Below are positions 35,736 through 46,960 of a stretch of 64,000 nucleotides of DNA, piece by piece (position 1 is the stretch's first letter; each line of letters opens with the position of its first letter). Location: positions 439,137,612-439,201,611 of the forward strand of contig NC_077227.1 of assembly GCF_027887165.1 (NCBI RefSeq). The letters run 5' to 3'. The stretch comes from Monodelphis domestica (Eukaryota; Chordata; Mammalia; Didelphimorphia; Didelphidae). The position numbers were made by a program, and so were the translations under genes. Below the pieces are notes generated by a model, which did no database searches, was not told the DNA's origin, and worked only from the letters and a program-made list of their open reading frames with translations.

Positions 35736-37537
35736 GTTCCTCCCTTTTTTGTCTTAAAAAAATTGCAATTTTTAATGATACTTACCTTTTTTGTTATGTT
35801 TATAATTATCTAATTCTTAACCCTATACTATATTAAATATTCCTTTACCCTCTCAAGATAACAAATCCTAATCTTATTTTAGCTATTCTGTCTATCTAGT
35901 TCTATGCTAAGTTTTGGGTATAGGAAAATGGTTTAGGTAATAGGGATTGTACGTGAACATAGTTTTGACATAATAACAAATCATGGAACAATTTTAAACA
36001 ATTCCAACAATTTCCACAGCATTTTGAATATGCAACTGTCTTATCTCCTAATGTGTATAAATTCAACTAAGTAAATTTTTCTATTACTAACAATTGCTAA
36101 CCTACAATTATAATGTAATCTAACTTCTATACTTAAGTAGTTTTATGTCTGTCCCTACTTCCCTATGACTTTGAACAAATTTTCTAAGCTGTCCCTATAG
36201 TTAGTTATTAGAACATTAATAAATTATTCTAATATGGTTTGTTAGTACATTAGTATTTACATGTGTACATAGGTTGTATTATTGCAGATTTACATATGTA
36301 CATCCATAATACATTGTTCTAGATTTCTGTGCAAATTCAAAGAAATATCTTTTTCTGTTTGAATTTTCCACAGAAATTTATATATCAGTGTGACTTCTGT
36401 GTTTCGCAACTATGCATATGTTGTATACTTACCCATTCCATGAGATATCTTCCTACATTATATTTTAGTGTAGCATGTGTATGTATATATGTGATGTTAA
36501 CATATATGTTGCATTCTTACATAACCTTATGATCACAAGTCCAAACTTTCAAAGTCCTTCCATGTCCTTAGATATTGATTGTAGAAACTCTGTGTGTTCT
36601 TCAGCATCTGGTCAGCATTCCACTCTTGTCTTTTGTCACTCTTGACTGTAATCCTGTGTTCTTCAATTCAGGAACATACTGGAACAATAAGGAACATGCA
36701 TGCATGTAAGGTTTTTACATGTGAATGTATGTAAGACTGAACTTTTCATTGTGCATGGAAGTACGCTATGAGTTCTTCATGAGTGCGTGTCAGAATTCAT
36801 CAGTTATTCTTCATGTGTGGAAGTAAGCATTACATGTGTTTATCTTCATGAGTGGAAGTAAGCTTTACTTGTGTTCATCTTCATGGATGGGTGTAAGCTT
36901 TACACATGTTAATCTTCATGGGTGTAAGCAGTAGTGTACAAATTCTTAGAATTTTGTCAAGAATATGAATTTGAAATTTTCTTATCTTTTTGATGTTTGA
37001 ATTTTTCACAAAGAGATTTATTATATGTTGTCTTTAGTTATGTCTTGGAGATAGAATTTGGATATAATGTATTTCGTTTGGTCATGGAGTTATGTTTTCA
37101 TTTGAAATAATTTTGTTAATTTCTTTTTGCTGTTACTATTGTAGGCAAAGAGTTTGTATAGAATATGTAGAGATTTTTCTATGGAGTTAAACTTTTAAAT
37201 GCATATTTTCCTTTTACCTGTTTTACTGGCTGTATTTCCTTCTGAAGTTGTTATATTTGCTTCAGGGGTGCTTTCCTGTTATCATTTTAACATGTGCAAT
37301 GCTCTCTTGTCTATAATTTCTGTTGATACATACTCTCATGTGTGCTTTCCTTTGTTTTCCATAGGGACTGTTATTTATTGTTGATTATTTTCCTAGGGCT
37401 ACTCAACATTATGGGTGTGATTTTACATGTGAAGCATGGAACCATGGATCTCTTTGATCAACCTTTTTAGCTGTTGGGGTTGTCATTATGACCGATGTTG
37501 GTCCGATCCATCTTGGTTCTATAGGAGATTCTCTATT
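35736..37537 (-). mobile_element. AT-rich presumed internal region of the same element
   Basis: About 1.8 kb with composition unlike its flanks. It is rich in TATGTG/ACATGT words and has no frame above 67 codons on either strand. It holds a 35-bp tandem array (36747-36950). Its position between a polypurine-like tract and an inverted LTR end suggests retroviral internal or captured sequence. No retroviral protein motif is seen. Confidence 0.4.
36747..36950 (+). repeat. 35-bp degenerate tandem repeat
   Basis: Five to six units marked by 'cttcatg': the CATG steps at 36778, 36812, 36847, 36882 and 36917 are 34-35 bp apart. A typical unit contains 'gtggaagtaagc', 'ttacatgtgtt' and 'atctt'. Confidence 0.85.
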
Positions 37538-37612
37538 AAAGAAAGATAGCTGATTGATCCATTAGTTATCTAGTATCCATCAAATATACCCTCCAATATC
37601 ATCTATTATACA
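37538..37612 (+). repeat. Inverted copy of the LTR end at 35121-35194
   Basis: The reverse complement matches 35121-35194 with one substitution and one 2-bp gap over about 74 bp. It also ends in TACA. Confidence 0.93.
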
Positions 37613-37854
37613 CTAGAGAAAACCTTGGTCAACATGGGTCTTTCAGATCTGTACCTCAAATGACTTTACTGCTCAGTGGTGACTGAACAGCCCTGGCCAT
37701 GTTATCATAGGATCCTGTAAAATTTTTATATATACATTAGAGACTTTGTTTTATGAGTTGCCATGGCCAAAGAATTCATCATCAAGTCACCATATAGTAA
37801 AGGAGGAACCCCTAGAGTCCTAAGGGGGAAGCAATGTAGCAGGCTGGCTTTCAG

Positions 37855-38445
37855 CTGATCAGGCTAAAGTTTACTTGCTTCATAAGATAGATATGAGGGA
37901 AGGTACTAGCAGTGGGAAAGACCTCTCATAGAAGGTGGCACTTGAGTTGGGTCTTAATGGGAGGCCAAGATTCCAAGAAGCAATGAGGTAGAAGAGCATT
38001 ACAAGCATGGGAGACAACCAGCATAATGGCATAATGATGAAAGAAGAAGCAACATTCATAAGAAATAGTAAGCAGACCAATATGATTAGGCAATAGGATA
38101 TACAAAGGAGATGAATATGTATAAAATATTGGAAAGAGAGTCCAGGTTGTGAGAAGCTCTAAATGTCAAAGGACTTTCTTTCTGATCCTAGAAGTAATAG
38201 ATTACCATTAGAGTTAATTAAGTAGGTTGCAGGGGTGATGATAGAGCAAATAGGTGATGATCTACATGTTAGGAAAATCACTTTGATAGCTGTATGGAGG
38301 ATGAGATGGGTGTGGGGAGAGATTTGAGGTAGGGGAATAGATAAGTAAGGGGAAGTATTGTAGGCAAGAGACAATGAGGACCTGAACTAGAGAGGTGAAT
38401 GTGTGAATTGAGAGAAGGGGACCTATACAGGATCTAGGCTGGTTT
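37855..38445 (-). repeat. L2 LINE 3' part, antisense
   Basis: 'gagttgggtcttaatgggag', 'aagagcattacaagcatggg' and 'gatgagatgggtgtgg' follow the antisense L2 3' layout. On the minus strand, ILHTAIKVIFL (within 38159-38374) resembles the C-terminal part of L2 reverse transcriptase. The copy is heavily mutated. Confidence 0.75.
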
Positions 38446-38567
38446 TCAGAAAGACTCCCATTCTGTTGCTAGGATCATATTCAAAGCTTTTTTTAGCATG
38501 GTAGAATTTGTCAGAACTTATGATCTGCTGGCCTAGCCTTCAAGAACCCAGAATTACCTCTATATGT

Positions 38568-39527
38568 CTTATTTCAAGCTTACTTCACATTTATATAGCA
38601 GCTTTACCCTAAGCACTTGAGAATCAATCTTCAAGATATCTGAGTGAGAATCAAAGAAGGATTTTGTGGAGGAAAAATATTTTGATATCAATATTCTACC
38701 AGTGTTTGTATGGGTATGAGTTATGGTACCATTAGAGTCTAAGAAGAATTCAAAATAAGTATCATACAGGACAATGAAGAAGAAGGCATATAGTGTGTAT
38801 GAGCAGGTACAACATATAACAAACAAGGAATTTCAAGGAAAAACCAGAGTAAAAATTGTCATCAAAGTATGATTGAAAAAGATGGCCTGGCAAGTGACAA
38901 GGGATAAATGGTGGACAGTTTTATATACTATACCAGTATCCTCATATTATTGGGGGAAAGCTGGGAAGGCCTCTAGTTCACTGAATAGGCTCTCTGTGGC
39001 AAATTTGTGGGAGGGATGATCAAGAACCACACAAAATCAATAGACATATGGCTTGGGATTTGTATTGTTACAGAGAACAATTATGAGCTAGATCACAGAA
39101 CTATTTGCATATAAGAGATCCGTTTGAAGAGAACCTGTAATGCTCCATTTAGTTCTACCAAATCAAATACTTTTAATTAATTATAATAGACACAGGAGAA
39201 GCTTATGTTCTCTACATTTTTTAGTTGTATGAATAGAAAGATATGGTCAGCTCTAGAAAATTGGCTTTTTCTTTTAAAAGTATGATTACTCCTTTTAGAT
39301 ATTTTAATGAAAGAGATCTTCACTGGCCAGCCTAATAGATTTTATAAAGATGAGAACATGGATGAGTCCACAGCTGCTGAGGTCTTCTTGTTCACCCTTT
39401 TCTGACAATATGAATTATCTGATTTCCCCCCATTCTTTTGTATCTTCTCACTCAGTTATCTTGAAGATTGATTCTCAAGTGCTTAGGGGAAAGCTCCTAT
39501 GTAAATGTGAAGTAACCTTAGAATAAG
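38568..39527. mobile_element. 960-bp element with 83-bp terminal inverted repeats
   Basis: Left arm 38568-38650 and the reverse complement of 39445-39527 are both 83 bp with 7 substitutions and no gaps (about 92%). The 794-bp interior has no open frame over about 85 codons and no transposase motif I recognise. It could be a non-autonomous DNA transposon, a foldback element or two inverted copies of a short repeat. Confidence 0.7.
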
Positions 39528-39869
39528 ATTTTTTTTTCTCATCTTCCCAGCATTCTGGTTCTGGAAAATGCAACGGGCCATTAGATACTGCTGGATTCAC
39601 CTTGAGAAATTATCCCAAATATTTATGACTTGATCCCAGTGGCCAGAACAGAAAAAAGTCCTTAGGGGAAATTTCTCTTTCAGACATAGTGCCAATCATT
39701 TCCTCCCCCTCACCCTACCTCTTATTTAAAAACTAGACAAACTGGGAATTATATTTGTATTTCCAGAGCTCTGAGGGAATGACTAGCTCAGCCAGAGGCA
39801 GTTAAATCATGGAGAAATACAAGGACGTTCTGAAGTCCTTTTCAGGTTTTCCATTTCACCATTCTTTCA

Positions 39870-40080
39870 TTCAGCAAAGATTTATTAAGTGCTTGCTATA
39901 TACAATGCACTTATTTCCTGGGGAGATATAAAGATGAATGAAGTAAGAGTAATAAGACAGGGACATGGATAAATATAATGTAAATGAAAATAGTCAATTC
40001 AATAAACACTAAGTACCTACTATGTACATGAAACTCTATTAGGTGCTAAAGATGTATAAAATTAAATTGGCTGGCTATTG
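39870..40080 (-). repeat. L2 LINE 3' end fragments, antisense
   Basis: Two starts: 'gatttattaagtgcttgcta' (39879) and 'caataaacactaagtaccta' (39999), each with a diverged L2 continuation. Confidence 0.7.
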
Positions 40081-40099
40081 GCTCTCCATTGCACATATC

Positions 40100-40405
40100 T
40101 GAAATGTTCTACCAACTCTGCTCTATTTATTGGAATTCTTAGGAATTCCAGTTCCAAGAAAACAATCAGATGACATTCCTTATAGCAGGCATTTCCCTAG
40201 CTGTTCATTTTTCCTTTCCCCTTGAAATAGTTTTTATTATTTTGTTTATTCTTTGCATTTATATATCTGTGTCTATACTGCCTTTCTACCTACCAACCCT
40301 CATAGAATATTAGCTCCTGGAGGTTAGGGACCATTTTGTTTTTGTCCCTGTATCTTTAGAGTCTAACACAGTGTCTTGTATATAATTGTTTTTTTAGTTG
40401 AATAG
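40100..40405 (+). repeat. L2 LINE 3' end
   Basis: 'gaatattagctcctggaggt', 'accattttgtttttgtccct', 'gtctaacacagtgtcttgta'. Confidence 0.78.
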
Positions 40406-40414
40406 AAATAAAAT

Positions 40415-42045
40415 TGTCCATGCCTTCAAGGTGTTTACATTCTATTAGAGTAAGTGGAATACAACACATATTTACATAAAGTACTATACAAAAGAATACA
40501 AAATCATTTCTAAGGGGTAGTAGCATTAATTACTGAGTTCAGAAGGAGAAAGTACCTGAGCTATACTTTGAAGGAAACCAGGGATTCCAAGAGAATGGTA
40601 TAAAGGGAATGAACTGCAGAGAGGAATGTCAGTGCAAAGGCATAGATTTAGGGCATGAAATATTAACTCTAATGGAGAAAATGTGGAGGGAAGTAAAATG
40701 AAGTAAAACTAGAAAGATAGAACCAGTTTGTGAAGGGTTTAAATAACAAACAGAGGTATTTTATTTTAGAGGTTCTGGGAACCAATGAAGAGTTTTGAAC
40801 AGATGAAGGACTGATCTAGTCTGTGCTTTAAGATTATATTAAATGGGCAACTGTGTGGAAGTAAGAGTGGAGATGGAAACAAGTGGAAATAGGGAGACCA
40901 ATTAGAAGGCTCCTGCAATAGTGTAGGTGAAAGCTAACAAAGGTTTTTGAACTTAGGTAGATGCTTTCTGAGTGGCAATGGTGAGATGAAAATGAGATAT
41001 TGTGCAGTAGAATCGACAAAATCTGCCAAGTGAATATGGAGGGTAAGTGAGAAGGAAGAATTAAGAACAACTCCAAGGTTAGAAACTCTGGGTGATAAGA
41101 CACTAAAGAATTAGGAGAAATAATATATTTGCTATAATGAGTCTTGCATCAGATATGCTGAGTTTGAGATTCTGATGGGAGATCCAGATAGAGTTCTACA
41201 GCAGGTACTTGTAAATGCAGGACTGATGTTCAGGAGAGAAATTATGATTGGAGATTTAGATTTAGGAATCAACTACAAAGAGATGATAATTGTGTTTGGG
41301 GCACCATCATTGGACCCATAGGTCACTAAAGGAAAGTGTTATTAATGTAAAGGAGAAAGATAATGACCCAGCAAAATAGATTGAGAAGAAACAGATAGGG
41401 AGGAGAAAGAGAAAGAAGAAGACAAGGAAAGAGACACAGAGAGAATAGTATCATAGAAGCAAAGTAAAGAGAGAATGTATTTAGGAGGAAGTGGGAAGAT
41501 GTCAGTATCAAGAACTATAAGGAGGTCAAGTAGGATGAGGAATGAGAAAAGGCCATTAGATTTAGCAGTGAAGAAAGCACTGGTAACCTTGGAGATAGCA
41601 GTTTCAGTAAAGTGGTAAGGTTGGAAGACATAGTCAAGGTGTGATTAGTGAATTAGAGATGGAATGGAAACAATAAGCATGAATGATCTTTTCTGGCACT
41701 CTGGCTATGAAAGAGAGATATAGGCCAACAGCCTGAGGGGATGTCAGGGTCAAGTGAAGGTTTTTTTTAATGGATTGGGGGAGATCAGAGCAAGTTCACA
41801 GGCAGCAATAAAGAGCCAGAATAAGAATAGATAGTAGAGAGAGACAGAGAAGATTGAATGATCGAAGGGCCAAGTTCCTACATAAGACTAGGAGGAAATA
41901 GGATCAAGACAACAAGTAAAGGAGTTGGGCTTGGCAAGGAGGAAAGAATAAGGAATAATGAAAAGGGATTTGGAGGTTTGGAATATAAGAGAAGAAAGAG
42001 CTTACAACAGATGATTTCTATTTTCTTATAAGTTTGTTAGAGAAG
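40415..42045 (-). pseudogene. Antisense L2 LINE with decayed reverse transcriptase
   Basis: A 1.6-kb L2 copy read on the minus strand. From the left come the 3' UTR ('ccttcaaggtgtttacattc', 'gttctgggaaccaatgaaga'), then ORF2 sequence. The minus-strand translation around 41,520-41,615 gives TETAISKVTSAFFTAKSNG followed by LILLDL, matching the L2 reverse transcriptase block before the first catalytic aspartates. Frameshifts and stops break the ORF; the fragments at 40834-41103 and 41326-41511 are its residues. L2 is CR1-related and long inactive in mammals. Confidence 0.83.
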
Positions 42046-42109
42046 GACCAAAGAGGCCCAAACCAGGTTAAAATGTCATTGGAAAACACTGATAAAACAA
42101 AGTAAGAGA

Positions 42110-42220
42110 GATAATGTTAACATGTAGTTTTCTAAGTCAATATGTGGTCAGGCAGAGATCTTTATATTTGGATTAAGTTGCATTTCTATTTGAGATAGGC
42201 ACCATTGATCTAGAATTCTC
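42110..42220 (+). repeat. Short dispersed repeat, copy B
   Basis: Diverged copy of 15015-15140: 'tagttttctaagtcaatatg' ... 'tttctatttgagataggcac'. Confidence 0.55.
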
Positions 42221-42244
42221 CCACTAATAATGAATTCACTGATC

Positions 42245-42945
42245 ACCCAATCTGCAAGCATTTATTAAATGCCCACTATGTATCAAGGACTTTGCTAGGA
42301 TTTGAGACACAAAGAGAGAAATGAAAAAGTCCCTTTATTCAAGGAACATATTCTATTGGGGAAGACAGCCTGTTCATTTATAAAAGCAAATACAAAATAT
42401 ATACAACATTAATAAGTCATTTTGAGGGGAAAAGACTATAACGGGGTAGGGTGAAGTTTCAGGAAAGATTTGTTATAAAAGGAGGTTCTTGAATTGGATT
42501 TTGAAAGAAAACAGGGATTTTAAAAGTAGATGAAGGAGTACATTTCAGACAGGAAGCCTTACAATGGCCAAGAGGCAGTAGATAGAGTATTACTGTCTAA
42601 GGAACAAAAAACAAGGCCATTTTAACTGGGCTGCAGAGTAATGGAAAGGAAGCAATCTATGATAAAACTGGAAAGTTAGGTTGTAAAAGGGCTTGGGCTT
42701 GGGCCCATGAGTCTGTATTTGTTTTTAGAGGTAACACTGAGACCAAGTTTAATGAGTTAGGAGCTAAGAATAACTTTAAGGTAATGAACCTGGGTTCTTG
42801 TTCAAAATGTATACTAAATTGTTGGTGATACAGGACTGGAGTTCAGTAGAAGAACTAGGGGAAGAGATAAAAATCTAGGAATCATCTACGTATACATGAT
42901 AATCTTATGGAAGAAAATGAAGTCAGCAAGTGAGAGAATGTAGAG
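42245..42945 (-). repeat. L2 LINE 3' part, antisense
   Basis: 'gcatttattaaatgcccact', 'tattcaaggaacatattcta', 'aggttcttgaattggatttt', 'aaaagggcttgggcttggg' and 'tacaggactggagttcagta' follow L2 antisense order. Confidence 0.78.
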
Positions 42946-42957
42946 CAGGAGGTCCTA

Positions 42958-43145
42958 ACCATTTTTGTGTCATGGACCCCTATGGTAATCTGGTGAAGCC
43001 TAGAGATTTCCTGTTAGAATATGCTTTTCAACACATAAAATAAAATATATAGGATCACAAAGGAAACTAATAATATTGAAATGTAGTTTTCAAAATATGT
43101 ATAAAACAAAAACAAGTTTATGGATCCTAAGTTGGGAACATGCGG
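42958..43145 (+). mobile_element. Short hAT-like element, copy A
   Basis: Begins 'ggtcctaaccatttttgtgt', 'catggacccctatggtaatc' and ends 'tggatcctaagttgggaaca', a mirrored pair of ends. A second, shorter copy lies at 53905-54052. Confidence 0.6.
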
Positions 43146-43249
43146 CATAGAGAAAAAAGCCTCAAGAGAGGGACTTGGAATGCTCCCACAATTAGGGAGT
43201 AGGATAAGAATGATAAAAATTTTTCTTGAATGATGAAGTCAGGGATTTC

Positions 43250-44047
43250 TGGGCCATGTAACCAAGAAGATGGAGGACTAGACATTTTCTCTGGTCCTCA
43301 AAAACTTCCAAACCTCTCTAAAAAAAGAATTCCTATACTAAAGATAAAGCAACTTCACCTATTTCTATAATGCAGGGCACCTGGAAACCAAAAGAAGGTT
43401 AAAAATCAAAACAAAATCCATCAAGTAATGCCTACATTGAACTCACTCAGTGCTCTACCCCTTCATCCCCAATTTCACCATATTTTCTCTAGCAAGGCTA
43501 TTCTAGTCAACCTAAGGACCCGATTTAAGGGTTTCTAACAAAACCCAACTCCATATCTTATTCTTTCTTTACTCTTTCCTGTGCCATGGAAAATGGGACT
43601 TCAGGTTGCTAAAGTTTGCTGAGGCTATAATAGAGCACTCATGACAACATTCTGTGCTACAAAAAAATCCTGGAGAGCAGAGAAAAAAGAAAAAAGGTTG
43701 GAATCAGAGTTCAACCCTATACCCCACATTCCCCTTCTCCCAGAGTTCGGAGAATACACTCTAAACAGAAATCATCCCTTAGATGCAACTCTGAACTGCT
43801 AGGCCAGGGAAATGAGGAACAGAAGGAATAGGACAAGACACTGTGCGTGGGGAGCTATCTGGCACTCCACTAAGCCTCAAGGAAAGGACCCAGCATCCAT
43901 CTAAGGCCAGTTCTGAACTCTCCAAAGTCACTAGAAGCATAAATTTAGGCTGGTGAACTTGCCAGGTATGGGAAGAAGCCAAGACAATTTGAGATCTAGC
44001 CTGGAAGGAAGCTATCATTAGAGGAAAGGAGGGAGTTAGAAAGTAAG
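43250..44047 (+). mobile_element. L1-like LINE, 5' region (decayed)
   Basis: 'aagaagatggaggactagac' and the following non-coding stretch resemble marsupial L1 5' UTR/leader sequence. It continues beyond the insertion at 44062-44622 and beyond an LTR to A-rich ORF-like sequence at 45.85-46.96 kb. Assignment is by texture and recalled consensus. Confidence 0.45.
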
Positions 44048-44061
44048 CAATAGGGAAAAAT

Positions 44062-44622
44062 GGGGTGTATGGGGTGCTCAGGGAGGGGTAATATCTCTGG
44101 TATGGAGGGCTTGTCGTGCCCTTCTAGGGCAGCTCTCCAGCCACTGACCCTCACCTGACACCCAGCTCTCACTTGTGGCTCCTAGTAGCTGCTAGCATGC
44201 GGCAGTGGCCACACCCTGGGCAACAGCTTCGACAGGCCGGCTAAACCTTGTGAGGGTAGCCATCGGGTCGACGTCGACCCCTGGTGAACCAGGGCTTTGC
44301 TTACCCAGCATGTGAAGACTGCTTCGGCGGAACAGGCGGAAGAAACCAACAAGAAGGTTCAATGGCTGAGATGGCAATGCAGCAAGGCACTGTGGAGTGC
44401 TTAGGGCATGATGGAGCACAAAAGACAACACGGCCATCCAATGCAGCTGAGGAAGTCTCCAGGTGTAACGACTTTTCGTGCCACTGGACCCAGGCTTCCA
44501 ACGCCGAGAGAGTGGGACTGTCTCTGTGCATCGACTTTTCCACTTAAATCTTCATGCACAGGTGTCTTTGTGCACAAAAACACACAAAGAAAATCGTCAT
44601 CCTCGGTTCGAGAGACAACCAA
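44062..44622 (+). mobile_element. 561-bp RTE-tailed element with 14-bp target-site duplication
   Basis: Flanked by identical caatagggaaaaat at 44048-44061 and 44623-44636. There is no poly(A) tail; it ends 'gttcgagagacaaccaa', similar to the RTE LINE end at 51.3 kb. The first half aligns with 28774 onward. It is unusually CpG-rich and contains the 16-bp palindrome gggtcgacgtcgaccc (44265-44280). Overlapping frames of 74-122 codons on both strands have no motifs and are not called. Confidence 0.82.
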
Positions 44623-44636
44623 CAATAGGGAAAAAT

Positions 44637-44989
44637 AAAGGGAAGGGGGGAAAAGCTTTAAATTACCAAAGATCTGCAGAAGAAGAAAATTCAAAACCTT
44701 GAATATAAACAGACAAATCAAAAAAGAAAACTTTAAAAGCAGAAAGAAATAAGACCTCCCTATCAGCAAGTAAAAAGGTCAGGAATTTTTTGCAAAATAA
44801 AGGAAAATAATCTAGCACTTGATGAGATAGAGGGCCCTGTGGAATCTGGGGACAACATATGACCACAACACTATTCCTGAGTAGTTTAGAAAAGAAATGA
44901 GAATAATGAAAGCAGAATTTATGGCTTAGACAGTGAAAACAACTGGTAGAACAAAAAAACCTGAATCTGCGATGAAAAGTCTCAACAAC
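44637..44989 (+). mobile_element. L1-like LINE, continuation
   Basis: A-rich sequence ('cagcaagtaaaaaggtcagg', 'ggacaacatatgaccacaac') continuing the element begun at 43,250. Confidence 0.42.
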
Positions 44990-44993
44990 TAAC

Positions 44994-45839
44994 TATGAAA
45001 GGGAATTCTTTATTCTCTTTGTCTATTTTTAAGTTAATCAACCAAAAACTTAAAAAACCCCTACTTAACACTAAGTAAAAGAGTTCACAAGTCACTTACT
45101 AAAATGGGTGACAACTCCAGAAACTTGTGAATTTTTTGATAAGAGTTACACCCTCAAAGGATGAGAGGTGGATCCCACAGATACCCTCCTCCCCTCCCTG
45201 GGCAATGCTAGGCAATTTGGAAGCTATGATTGGCCCCTGTGAAGAGAGAAAGGGACAGGAAGTGACATGGAAAAAGGATTATAAAAAAGTCCTGAACTTC
45301 ATGTCCAGGGAATCTTTGACTTAAGTCTTTGGCTTGAATCTTTGGCTTGGAGCTTCATTTGGTGACTTGCCTCTTGGAAGTAGCTTTGGATTTGGACCTT
45401 GGCTTTGACTTGATACCTTGGCTCTTGGACTGCTTCTAGGAGGACTGCTCCTGGATCTTCTCCTTTGGACCTTGTCTTGGGTGAGTGAGTAGCTGGCCTT
45501 CCCTTCTTGGCTTCTGGAGAAATTAGTGCTAGAGAGGCTTCCTTTCCTGGAGGAGGCTGCTTTGTGGAACCTTTGCATAAGACACCAACAAGTCCTCTGG
45601 TTGAGGGTTAATTAGCCCTGCTGGGGCTGAGCCGGACACTCAGCAACGTTTAGTGTGATAAGTTAGACATTTTCTCAACCCTCTTCTTACATTTCTCTAC
45701 CTTTACTCTTTTTACCTCTTTGTAAATAAAAGCTACTAAAAGTCACTTGACTTGAGCTATAATATTTTTTAATTGGTGACCACAATATTACTTTATAATC
45801 CTCATATTTTAGTCAAAGCCCTAAATTTTAATCTCTACA
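44994..45839 (+). mobile_element. Solo LTR with CTTGG-rich repeats
   Basis: TATA box (tataaaa, 45280-45286), poly(A) signal (45725-45730) and an end at CTCTACA (45839). TAAC occurs just outside both ends (44990-44993 and 45840-45843), a possible 4-bp target duplication. Between 45311 and 45440 a degenerate 'tctttggcttg' motif recurs several times. Start at 44994 or 44996. No internal region: a solo LTR. Confidence 0.7.
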
Positions 45840-45843
45840 TAAC

Positions 45844-46960
45844 AAAGAGAGAACCATTGATTGGGAATGCAAATATCATAACATTTAAATTTAGTTTCTC
45901 TGATAAAAGTATTATATTTTTATGAGGTTTATTAAAGATTAAGAAATTAAAAAATACAAAATAAGAAAGCACATGCCTAGGCACAGAACCCATTCACAAC
46001 CACTTACTCTACATCTTGCCTGCTAGGTAGAGAGCCAAGTGAGCCTAGAAGCGGAAGCAGAGAGTGAATAGGTGGTACAGTCAGTTTAAATCCCCATTTT
46101 GTTCTCAGCCCAGGTGGGTATCTCTGGTGAGATTTATAGGGAATTCTGGGAACTACCAACGACCTCTGGGAATTGAAGTCTGGGGTTCAAATCTCCATTT
46201 TTACAATATATAAAAATGAAGGACAATCTGGAAGAAGAGAAGCAAAAAGCCATAAAATTAAAAGAAAGTATTCTCTAGAGTCAAACAAAACATATTGACT
46301 TGATAGATAGGATGCATAAAAATGACCTAAGGATTATGTCTCCAAAAAGAATATTACAAATAAAAAATAATACATAGCAAGAAACAATATAAGAAAATTT
46401 CCACAATTTCTGAACACAGAAAATGAAATACCAATTGAAAGAATCCATAGATTACTTCCAGAAAAATATAAAAGGCTGTAAATTGCAAAACACCTAGTGT
46501 TTATTTTGGACAATTCAGAGTGATAAGTTCTCCAAGGGACCAGAAAAAAGACCTTCAAATACAAAGGAAATGGAATTTGAATTGCATAAGACGATTCTGC
46601 ACCCACCAGAAAACACAGTAGGAAATGGAATAATGCATCTTGAAGAGCAATGGAACTCACGATATAACCCAAGATGAAAGTACCTTTTATATCTGAGTGG
46701 ACATTTGAAAATGAAGAAGGTATTTGAAACATCCTAAGAAAGACCAGACCTGAAGAGATTATTTGCTTCTAGAATACCCCAGACAAAAGAAATGCAAGAT
46801 GGATAAATGAATTCAGCAGCCAAAGGCAGAAACAGCAATAGAGTGTAAGCAGAGACCAGTATTTTTTTTTCTTAATATACACACAGAGACACAAGAGAAG
46901 GTAAAAATCAGGTGGAGGTAATAGTGGAGAGACTGACCTAGAGCATTATGGCCAGAATTC
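45844..46960 (+). pseudogene. Decayed L1/HAL1-like ORF1 region
   Basis: A-rich plus strand with 'aatgaaataccaattgaaag', 'gaatccatagattacttcca', 'acattttggac'-like and 'caccagaaaacacagtagga' strings reminiscent of L1 or HAL1 ORF1. No frame stays open beyond short runs. The long minus-strand frame at 46334-46732 is its complement and not a gene. Confidence 0.5.

Noticed and set aside
36747..36950. CRISPR-like 35-bp periodic array
   Set aside because: Whole units repeat with no unique spacers; an ordinary minisatellite.
40834..41103. 89-codon minus-strand frame as a small gene
   Set aside because: It lies in an antisense L2 LINE and represents decayed LINE sequence.
46334..46732. 132-codon minus-strand open frame
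   Set aside because: Complement of A-rich L1-like ORF1 sequence; the composition explains it.
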